NCBI GenBank assembly: GCA_006227805.1
Contig: SBFT01000204.1
Span: 1-11,224 of the forward strand
Source of the DNA: Paracoccaceae bacterium
GTDB lineage: Bacteria > Pseudomonadota > Alphaproteobacteria > Rhodobacterales > Rhodobacteraceae
Reading direction: 5' to 3'
DNA: 11,224 nucleotides
A program made the translations under genes and the position numbers. The notes below the pieces were generated by a model that was not told where the DNA came from, did no database searches, and saw only the letters and a list, made by a program, of their open reading frames with translations. Positions within the stretch are counted from its first letter, which is position 1, and each line of letters starts with the position of its first letter. Shown piece by piece: positions 6,210-11,224 of this stretch.

Positions 6210-7402
6210 CAGGCTTTCTCCAGCAGAAGCGCGATGCCCTGGCCGACGCCGATGCACATGGTGCAGACGGCGCGGGCCATGTCGTTGTCGGTCATGGTGA
6301 GGGATGCGGTCAGCGCCAGCCGCGCGCCCGACATGCCCAGGGGATGCCCCAGCGCGATGGCCCCGCCATGGGGGTTCACGTGATCGGCGTCATCGGGCAG
6401 ACCCAGTTGCCGCATGACGGCGAGGCCCTGCGCCGCGAAGGCCTCGTTCAGCTCGATCAGGTCGATGTCGCCGATAGACAGCCCGTGCTGCCCCAACAGT
6501 TTCTCGGTCGCGGGGGCGGGCCCGATCCCCATGATCCGCGGCGGCACGCCCACGGTCGTCATGCCGGTGATCCGCGCGCGGGGCGTCAGGCCGTACTTGG
6601 CGACCGCCGCCTCGCTCGCCACGATCACCGCCGCTGCGCCGTCGTTCACGCCGGACGCGTTGCCGGCCGTCACGCTACCGCCTTCGCGGAAGGGGGTGGG
6701 CAGCTTCGCCAGCTGTTCGATCGTCGTCGCGCGCGGGTGTTCGTCGGTATCGACGATCACCGGATCGCCCCTGCGCTGGGGGGTGCTGACGGGCGCAATC
6801 TCGCGCGCCATGCGCCCCGACGCGATTGCCGCCAGAGCGCGGGTCTGCGAGCGCAGCGCGAAGGCGTCCTGATCGGCGCGGCTGATGGAATAGTCGGCGG
6901 CCACGTTCTCGGCCGTCTCGGGCATCGAATCGGTGCCATAGGCCTTGTGCATCGCCCGGTTGACGAAGCGCCAGCCGATCGTGGTGTCGTAGATTTCCGC
7001 CTTCCGCGAAAACGCCGCGTCGGCCTTGGGCATGACCAGCGGCGCGCGGGACATCGATTCGACGCCACAGGCGATGACGACGTCGGCCTCGCCCGTGCGC
7101 ACGGCCCGCGCGGCCGATCCCACCGCGTCCAGACCCGACCCGCACAGACGGTTGATCGTCGCCCCGGGCACGGTGTCCGGCAGCCCCGCCAGCAGGGCGG
7201 CCATGCGCGCCACGTTGCGGTTGTCCTCGCCCGCCTGGTTGGCGCAGCCGGCCAGGACCTCGTCCACGGCCATGTTGGGGTGAGCCTTCATCACCGCGGC
7301 GATCACATGCGCCAGCATGTCGTCGGGACGCACCCCCGAGAGCGACCCGCCATAGCGGCCGATGGGGGTGCGAAGTCCGTCGCAGAGATAGGCCTGTGTC
7401 AT
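6209..7402 (-). CDS. paaJ: 3-oxoadipyl-CoA / 3-oxo-5,6-dehydrosuberyl-CoA thiolase
   Basis: This 397-residue thiolase cleaves 3-oxoacyl-CoA intermediates with CoA. In the paa pathway it acts on 3-oxo-5,6-dehydrosuberyl-CoA and on 3-oxoadipyl-CoA, giving acetyl-CoA and succinyl-CoA. Catalytic residues are visible: nucleophile Cys87 in NRLCGSGLDA, His353 in GGAIALGHPLGMSGAR and Cys383 in CTMCIGVGQG. Features typical of the PcaF/PaaJ branch are GCANQAGEDNRNVARM (52-67), SMSRAPLVMPKADAAFSR, and EIYDTTIGWRFVN. It has NPHGG where many relatives have NPNGG or NPQGG, a mild variation. It overlaps paaI by four bases (ATGA) and paaK by one base. A PcaF role in the beta-ketoadipate pathway cannot be excluded from sequence, since the enzymes are nearly indistinguishable, but the paa neighbours favour paaJ. 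Confidence 0.93.
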   Translation of the reverse strand: MTQAYLCDGLRTPIGRYGGSLSGVRPDDMLAHVIAAVMKAHPNMAVDEVLAGCANQAGEDNRNVARMAALLAGLPDTVPGATINRLCGSGLDAVGSAARAVRTGEADVVIACGVESMSRAPLVMPKADAAFSRKAEIYDTTIGWRFVNRAMHKAYGTDSMPETAENVAADYSISRADQDAFALRSQTRALAAIASGRMAREIAPVSTPQRRGDPVIVDTDEHPRATTIEQLAKLPTPFREGGSVTAGNASGVNDGAAAVIVASEAAVAKYGLTPRARITGMTTVGVPPRIMGIGPAPATEKLLGQHGLSIGDIDLIELNEAFAAQGLAVMRQLGLPDDADHVNPHGGAIALGHPLGMSGARLALTASLTMTDNDMARAVCTMCIGVGQGIALLLEKA

Positions 7403-7830
7403 GTCTCTTCCTCGAAATGCTGACCCTTGATGCTGCGCGACAGGCCCCGGAACAGCGCGACCTTGCGCCCGTCGCCGCCGGTGACGGTGACGTCGTAGAC
7501 GCCCGACCGGCCTGTCTTCGCCGCCTCGACCGCGACCGCGGTCAGGCGTTCGCCCTTCCGCCCCGGCGACAGGAACGTGATCTGGTTCTCCTGCGCGACC
7601 GCGATCTGGTTATGGCTGTTGCAGGCGAAGGCAAACGCGCTGTCGGCCAGGGTGAAGATGTATCCGCCGTGGCAGATGTCGTGCCCGTTCAGGTGATGAT
7701 CCTCGACCGTGAAGGACATGGCCGCGCGACCCGGCCCCACATCGTCCAGCGACATGCCCAGCCACTTGCTGGCGCGGTCATTGGCCCACATGGCCTCGGC
7801 GCTTCTGCGGGCGCGCTCCTCTGGCGTCAT
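7399..7830 (-). CDS. paaI: Hydroxyphenylacetyl-CoA thioesterase PaaI
   Basis: The 143-residue protein is a hotdog-fold thioesterase of the PaaI type. The active-site stretch HLNGHDICHGGYIFTLADSA (46-65) contains the HGG segment and Asp63, which aligns with the catalytic aspartate described for PaaI. PaaI hydrolyses ring-hydroxylated phenylacetyl-CoA thioesters and is thought to free CoA trapped in dead-end products of the paa pathway. It is the first gene of the minus-strand unit; its stop overlaps the paaJ start (ATGA). The ATG at 7830 is preceded by a purine-rich AGGGGGAGGGGG. The divergent control region shared with paaZ begins immediately upstream. Confidence 0.93.
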   Translation of the reverse strand: MTPEERARRSAEAMWANDRASKWLGMSLDDVGPGRAAMSFTVEDHHLNGHDICHGGYIFTLADSAFAFACNSHNQIAVAQENQITFLSPGRKGERLTAVAVEAAKTGRSGVYDVTVTGGDGRKVALFRGLSRSIKGQHFEEET

Positions 7831-7849
7831 GTCCCCCTCCCCCTGGTGG

Positions 7850-7867
7850 CTGCATAACCCTGCATAA
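7850..7867. repeat. Direct repeat CTGCATAA x2, 10-base period
   Basis: CTGCATAA occurs at 7850-7857 and again at 7860-7867, one helical turn apart, between paaI and the proposed PaaR site. On the minus strand each copy gives a TATGCA that could serve as a -10 element for paaI (about 15 bases from TTGGTC at 7877-7872). Alternatively the two same-face copies could be an activator site. Neither role is shown. Confidence 0.35.
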
Positions 7868-7868
7868 A

Positions 7869-7882
7869 ACCGACCAAGCGGT
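7869..7882. promoter_or_regulatory. ACCG-N6-CGGT inverted repeat, probable TetR/PaaR operator
   Basis: ACCG (7869-7872) and CGGT (7879-7882) are exact inverted arms separated by six bases. The published actinobacterial PaaR box has the same ACCG-N6-CGGT core, as I recall it. The site lies between divergent paaI (39 bases away) and paaZ (68 bases away), and just upstream of the proposed paaZ -35 element, so one bound repressor could affect both directions. Binding by the TetR protein encoded at 4330-4899 is inferred. Confidence 0.6.
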
Positions 7883-7890
7883 CAAGAGTG

Positions 7891-7919
7891 TTGATTTCCC
7901 TCCGCGCAGGAGGCAGGAT
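7891..7919 (+). promoter_or_regulatory. Possible paaZ promoter
   Basis: TTGATT (7891-7896) and CAGGAT (7914-7919) are spaced by 17 bases, the ideal distance for a sigma-70 type promoter. The -35 match is good and the -10 match is poor (three of six), which is common in GC-rich alphaproteobacteria. The paaZ start codon is 30 bases downstream and has a strong GGGGGAGG ribosome site just before it. Confidence 0.35.
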
Positions 7920-7949
7920 GCGGGCGGACCACGAGGGGGAGGCACGATC

Positions 7950-9980
7950 ATGCTCAGACCGTCCAGCTATGCCATGGCGCAATGGATCGAACCGGGTGCG
8001 GGCGCGCGCCCCGTGATCGGCCCGGTCACCGCGACCCGGATCGCGTTGGCAGGCGGTGCGCCCCTGGACGTGCAAGGGATGCTCGACTGGGCGCGCGGCT
8101 CCGGCGGCCCGGCGCTGCGGGCGATGACGTTCCACGACCGCGCGCGGATGCTGAAGGCGCTGGCGACCTATATCGCGGACCGCAAGGAGGAGCTTTACGC
8201 CCTCAACCCCCTGACCGGCGCCACCCGCGCGGACGGCGCCATCGACATCGAAGGCGGCATCGGCACGATGATGGTGATCGCGGCCAAGGGCCGGCGCGAG
8301 ATGCCGGACGGCTATGTCTATGTCGACGGCGGCCTTGAGGCCCTGTCGCGCGGCGGCAGCTTCCTGGGCCAGCACATCGCGGTTCCGCTGCAGGGCGTCG
8401 CGATCCACATCAACGCCTTCAACTTCCCCGTCTGGGGGATGCTGGAAAAACTCGCCCCCACACTGCTGGCGGGTGTCCCCGCCATCGTGAAACCGGCGAC
8501 CCAGACCTGCTACCTGACCGAGGCCTGCTTCCGCATGATCATCGAGTCGGGCCTTTTGCCCGAGGGTGCCGTGCAGCTGGTCATAGGCGGTGTGGGCGAC
8601 ATGCTCGACCGCCTCGGGCCGCAGGACGCGGTGGCCTTCACCGGGTCGGCGGACACCGCGCTCAAGCTGCGGTCGAACCCCAACCTCATGCGCAACTCGG
8701 TCCGGTTCCATTCCGAACAGGACAGCCTGAACGCCACCATCCTCGGCCCCGACGTCGCCCCGGGCAGCGCCGCCTTCGACCAGTTCATCAAGGAAGCCGC
8801 GCGCGAGATCACCGTGAAGGCGGGCCAGAAATGCACCGCCATCCGCCGAATCATCGTGCCGCAGGCTGCGATGGACGAGGTCGCGCAGGCATTGATCGCG
8901 CGTCTTTCCCAGACCGTCGTGGGCGACCCGGTGGCAGAGGGCGTGCGCATGGGCGCGCTTGCCTCGCCCGACCAGAAGGCCGACGTGCTCTCCAAGCTGC
9001 GCGCGCTGGCGGGCGAGACAGTGACGCTCACGGGCGATCCCGAAACGCCCGAGCTTGTCGGCGCGGGCCCCGAAGGCGCGTTCCTGAAACCGACGCTCCT
9101 GCGCTGCGCCGACCCCGACGCGGCGCGGGCGGTGCACGAACTCGAGGCTTTCGGCCCGGTCTCGACCCTGATGCCCTACCGCGATCTCGCGCATGCCGGC
9201 GCGCTTGCCAATCGCGGCGGCGGCTCGCTCGTGGCTTCGCTGGTCACCGACGACCCCCAGGTCGCGCGGGACGTGGCGCTGAACTCCGCCGCCTGGCACG
9301 GGCGGCTCTACATCACAGGCGCGTCGAGTGCGAAGGAGGCCACGGGCCACGGCGCGCCCCTGCCGCACATGGTCCATGGCGGCCCCGGCCGCGCGGGCGG
9401 AGGCGAGGAACTGGGCGGGATCCGGGGCGTGCTGCACTACATGCAGCGCACCGCCATCCAGGGCAGCCCCGACGTGATCGCGGCCATCACCGGCCAATGG
9501 GTGCCGGGCGCCACCGAGGTCAAGGGCCCCGTCCACCCGTTCCAGCGCACCTGGCATGAGATCGCCATCGGCGAGACGATCCACACCGAACCCCGCATCG
9601 TGACGCTGGACGACATCGAGCATTTCGCCCATTTCACCGGCGACACCTTCTATGCCCACATGGACGAGGCCGCCGCGAAGGCGAACCCCTTCTTCCCGGG
9701 CCGCGTCGCGCATGGCTACCTGCTTCTGTCCTTTGCGGCGGGCCTCTTCGTCCAGCCTGATCCCGGCCCTGTCCTGGCAAATACCGGCCTGAACGCGCTG
9801 TCCTTCCAGAAACCGGTCAGCCCCGGCGACAGCATCGCCGTGCGCCTGACCGCGAAGCGCAAGACCGGCCGCACGGACACCTATGGCGAGGTTGCCTGGA
9901 ACGTGACGCTCACCAACCAGGACGGCGACCAGGTGGCGGAATACGAACTGCTCACCATGGTCGCTTATGAACGGGCCTGA
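7950..9980 (+). CDS. paaZ: Bifunctional oxepin-CoA hydrolase / semialdehyde dehydrogenase PaaZ
   Basis: PaaZ opens the oxepin-CoA ring with a C-terminal hydratase domain and oxidises the resulting highly reactive aldehyde to 3-oxo-5,6-dehydrosuberyl-CoA with an NADP-dependent N-terminal domain. The 676-residue length matches the family. The aldehyde dehydrogenase part spans about residues 1-520, with Glu256 in HSEQDSLNAT and nucleophile Cys295 in AGQKCTAIRR, the same numbers as in the E. coli enzyme. The MaoC-like R-hydratase part covers about 530-676, with the catalytic aspartate and histidine in HFTGDTFYAH (Asp565, His570) and FFPGRVAHGYLLLS following. Both active sites appear intact, so this is the full fusion and not the separate dehydrogenase found in some bacteria. 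It starts at ATG 7950 behind GGGGGAGG. It is divergent from paaI and followed by a hairpin and paaX. Confidence 0.96.
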   Translation: MLRPSSYAMAQWIEPGAGARPVIGPVTATRIALAGGAPLDVQGMLDWARGSGGPALRAMTFHDRARMLKALATYIADRKEELYALNPLTGATRADGAIDIEGGIGTMMVIAAKGRREMPDGYVYVDGGLEALSRGGSFLGQHIAVPLQGVAIHINAFNFPVWGMLEKLAPTLLAGVPAIVKPATQTCYLTEACFRMIIESGLLPEGAVQLVIGGVGDMLDRLGPQDAVAFTGSADTALKLRSNPNLMRNSVRFHSEQDSLNATILGPDVAPGSAAFDQFIKEAAREITVKAGQKCTAIRRIIVPQAAMDEVAQALIARLSQTVVGDPVAEGVRMGALASPDQKADVLSKLRALAGETVTLTGDPETPELVGAGPEGAFLKPTLLRCADPDAARAVHELEAFGPVSTLMPYRDLAHAGALANRGGGSLVASLVTDDPQVARDVALNSAAWHGRLYITGASSAKEATGHGAPLPHMVHGGPGRAGGGEELGGIRGVLHYMQRTAIQGSPDVIAAITGQWVPGATEVKGPVHPFQRTWHEIAIGETIHTEPRIVTLDDIEHFAHFTGDTFYAHMDEAAAKANPFFPGRVAHGYLLLSFAAGLFVQPDPGPVLANTGLNALSFQKPVSPGDSIAVRLTAKRKTGRTDTYGEVAWNVTLTNQDGDQVAEYELLTMVAYERA

Positions 9981-10012
9981 TCTTCCTCTCGCTTCAAACA
10001 TCCCCGGGGAGC

Positions 10013-10032
10013 GCGAGGGGCTGGCCCCTCGC
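10013..10032 (+). terminator. Hairpin GCGAGGGG-CTGG-CCCCTCGC after paaZ
   Basis: An eight-pair perfect GC-rich stem with a four-base loop lies 33 bases past the paaZ stop. It has no following T-run, so it is not a textbook intrinsic terminator. It may partly terminate, or protect the paaZ transcript, before paaX. The rest of the 100-base gap holds only a small AGGGT-N7-ACCCT repeat (10063-10079) touching the paaX start. Confidence 0.5.
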
Positions 10033-10080
10033 TGCCCGCCTCGCCTTTCCAAAGCGCCGCACAGGGTCTAAAGCACCCTC

Positions 10081-10875
10081 ATGGACCCGCTTGCCCCGAT
10101 CATCTCCGCCCTCCATGCCGAAGGCCGCCTGCGCGTCTGGTCGCTGGTCATCACCGTCTTCGGCGACATGGTCCAGCACCGGGGCGGCGTGATCTCGACG
10201 GCGCGTCTGGGCGCCTTGCTGGGCCGCGTGGGGGTCGAGCCGGGCGCGCTGCGCACGGCGCTGTCGCGCCTCGGCCGGGACGGCTGGGTCAGCGCGGAAC
10301 GCCAGGGACGCACCAGCCTCTACCGGCTGACGCCGCAGGGTCTCGACAGTTTCGCCCCGGCGACCGCGCTGATCTACGCCCCGCCGCGCCCGTCCCCTGT
10401 CACGCGCTGGGCGCTGGTCCTGCGCCTGAACGGTGCTGCGCCGCAGGTCGGGCTCGTTCCCGCCGACCAGGTGCCGCCGGGCGCCGATTGCGTGGTGGCG
10501 GGCGACCTCGTCACGCTGAGCGACGCCTACCGTGCCAGCCTTCTGGGCGAGGACCTCCGCGCCGCCCTCGCAGCGCTCGCCGCCGATCTTGCGGTGCTGG
10601 AGCGCGCGGCCCTCGACGAACCGCTCGATGCCGCCGCCGCGCGCCTTCTCCTGATCCATCGCTGGCGGCGGATCGTCCTGCGCCACAGCGAACCCCTGCC
10701 CGAACTGATGCCGAAGGACGCGCCCCTGGCCTGGCCCCGGGCGGCGGTTGCCCGGACCTATCTGCGCATCGCGCCGCGCGCCGAGGCCTGGCTCGACGCG
10801 CCCATGGACGATCCCGCGCCCATGGCCGCCCCCGACCCCGCCCCCGACCCCGCCCTTGCCCGACGCTTTCGCTGA
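10081..10875 (+). CDS. paaX: PaaX-family phenylacetate regulator
   Basis: The 264-residue protein matches PaaX, the GntR-like winged-helix repressor of phenylacetate genes that responds to phenylacetyl-CoA. The N-terminal wing-helix region covers about residues 15-85: LRVWSLVITVFGDMVQHRGG, ARLGALLGRVGVEPGALRTA (the recognition region) and GWVSAERQGRTSLYRLT. The C-terminal part has the typical LLIHRWRRIVLRHSEPLPEL and PRAAVARTYLRIAPRAEAWL. It is shorter than the roughly 310-residue E. coli protein, mainly in the middle and end. The last 20 residues are a low-complexity tail of M, A, P and D made by short DNA repeats, so the end of the gene looks unconserved. No strong ribosome site precedes the ATG; AGGG lies 14 bases upstream inside a small hairpin, so expression may be low or regulated. 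A TetR regulator also belongs to this locus. Confidence 0.9.
   Translation: MDPLAPIISALHAEGRLRVWSLVITVFGDMVQHRGGVISTARLGALLGRVGVEPGALRTALSRLGRDGWVSAERQGRTSLYRLTPQGLDSFAPATALIYAPPRPSPVTRWALVLRLNGAAPQVGLVPADQVPPGADCVVAGDLVTLSDAYRASLLGEDLRAALAALAADLAVLERAALDEPLDAAAARLLLIHRWRRIVLRHSEPLPELMPKDAPLAWPRAAVARTYLRIAPRAEAWLDAPMDDPAPMAAPDPAPDPALARRFR
10829..10852 (+). repeat. Tandem 12-base repeat in the paaX tail
   Basis: CCCCCGACCCCG occurs twice without a gap (10829-10840 and 10841-10852) and encodes a PDPA-PDPA stretch. Just upstream, GCGCCCATGG is repeated at 10798-10807 and 10816-10825, 18 bases apart. Both periods are multiples of three, so the frame is kept. This looks like slippage expansion at a tolerant protein end. 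Confidence 0.7.
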
Positions 10876-10909
10876 GGCTTGATTTGTCCGGAATTCGGCG
10901 CAAGGCTGC

Positions 10910-10914
10910 AGGGG
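10910..10914 (+). promoter_or_regulatory. Ribosome binding site that sets the DUF2794 start
   Basis: AGGGG at 10910-10914 is six bases before ATG 10921 but directly touches the other in-frame ATG at 10915. Normal spacing therefore favours 10921 as the start. Confidence 0.6.
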
Positions 10915-10920
10915 ATGAAC

Positions 10921-11224
10921 ATGCAGACCTCCTCCGGGCTTCCAGTCGGCATCCAGGCGTCGGACGTGATGTTCGACCGCTCGGAGCTGCTGGTGATCCT
11001 GGGCCTCTACGGGCGGATGGTCGCCGCGGGGGAATGGCGCGACTACGGCATCTCGGCCTTGCGGGACTGCGCCGTCTTCTCGGTCTTCCGGCGCAGTGCC
11101 GAACAGCCGCTCTACCGGATCGAGAAACACCCCAGGCTGCGCGGGCGGCAGGGGATGTATGCGGTGGTCGGCATGGACGGGCGCATCCTCAAGCGCGGGC
11201 ATGACCTGAAGTCGGTGCTGAGGG
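10921..11224 (+). CDS. DUF2794 family protein (N-terminal part)
   Basis: The gene runs off the right edge; 101 residues are visible. They match the small DUF2794 family found in alphaproteobacteria: VMFDRSELLVILGLYGRMVA, GEWRDYGISALRDCAVFSVF, SAEQPLYRIEKHPRLRGRQG, then VVGMDGRILKRGHDLKSVL. Family members are about 110-125 residues, so only the last few residues are missing. No function is known to me; there is no signal peptide or membrane segment, so it should be cytoplasmic. An alternative ATG at 10915 would add two residues. It starts 45 bases after paaX on the same strand, but it is a conserved gene of the order and not a paa gene, so it marks the edge of the catabolic cluster. Confidence 0.85.
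   Translation, partial: MQTSSGLPVGIQASDVMFDRSELLVILGLYGRMVAAGEWRDYGISALRDCAVFSVFRRSAEQPLYRIEKHPRLRGRQGMYAVVGMDGRILKRGHDLKSVLR

Noticed and set aside
6210..6257. Longer N-terminus for PaaK
   Set aside because: The extra 16 residues (starting MHRRRPGHRAS) would be encoded inside the thiolase gene and are unlike PaaK; the ATG at 6209 gives the family-typical start and a TGATG junction.
7827..10052. Minus-strand open frame of 741 codons opposite paaZ
   Set aside because: It lies exactly antisense to the well-recognised paaZ; its protein is rich in R, G, A, H and D with no family motif, as expected for the complement of GC-rich codons.
9994..11202. Minus-strand open frame of 402 codons opposite paaX and the DUF2794 gene
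   Set aside because: Both plus-strand genes carry family motifs; the minus frame has none and spans two genes and the gap between them.

Overview
The window is about 11.2 kb of very GC-rich, densely coding DNA. Codon use is strongly G/C at third positions, and most of the long ORFs on the opposite strand are shadows of real genes. The gene content points to an alphaproteobacterium, most likely Rhodobacterales (Rhodobacteraceae or Paracoccus-like): a GcvT-type dimethylglycine/sarcosine dehydrogenase, a DUF2794 protein, a DUF3179 protein, a GntP-family permease and a phenylacetate (paa) locus. This placement is inferred from gene content. No RNA gene, insertion sequence, phage gene or CRISPR array was seen.

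Layout, left to right. (1) 1-1410, minus strand: a putative three-gene operon of an XRE-cupin regulator (753-1325), a 57-residue protein that looks like an internally shortened GFA (formaldehyde-activating) protein (570-743), and the N-terminal part of a covalent-flavin dimethylglycine/sarcosine dehydrogenase-like enzyme (1-527, cut by the window edge). Four GTGAAAA half-sites with 18/22/18-base spacing lie just upstream of the regulator and are probably its operator. (2) 1467-2816, minus: an exported DUF3179 protein. (3) 2902-4269, minus: a GntP-family permease. (4) 4330-7830, minus: a tightly overlapping run, transcribed as paaI, paaJ, paaK and then a TetR-family regulator. (5) 7831-7949: a divergent control region with an ACCG-N6-CGGT inverted repeat that fits a TetR-type PaaR operator. 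(6) 7950-10875, plus: paaZ, a hairpin, then paaX. (7) 10921-11224, plus: the start of a DUF2794 gene, which marks the end of the paa genes on this side.

How the genes work together. PaaK activates phenylacetate to phenylacetyl-CoA. PaaZ opens the ring (oxepin-CoA hydrolase) and oxidises the resulting aldehyde. PaaJ performs thiolytic steps of the beta-oxidation-like part. PaaI is a thioesterase thought to rescue CoA from dead-end intermediates. The ring epoxidase (paaABCDE), the isomerase/hydratase paaG and paaF, and the dehydrogenase paaH are absent here, so the pathway must be split over other loci. Two regulators of unrelated families (TetR and PaaX) sit in the same locus. The left-hand operon is separate and probably concerns N-methyl compounds and one-carbon metabolism; its combination of small GFA-like protein and repeated operator is the least ordinary part of the window.
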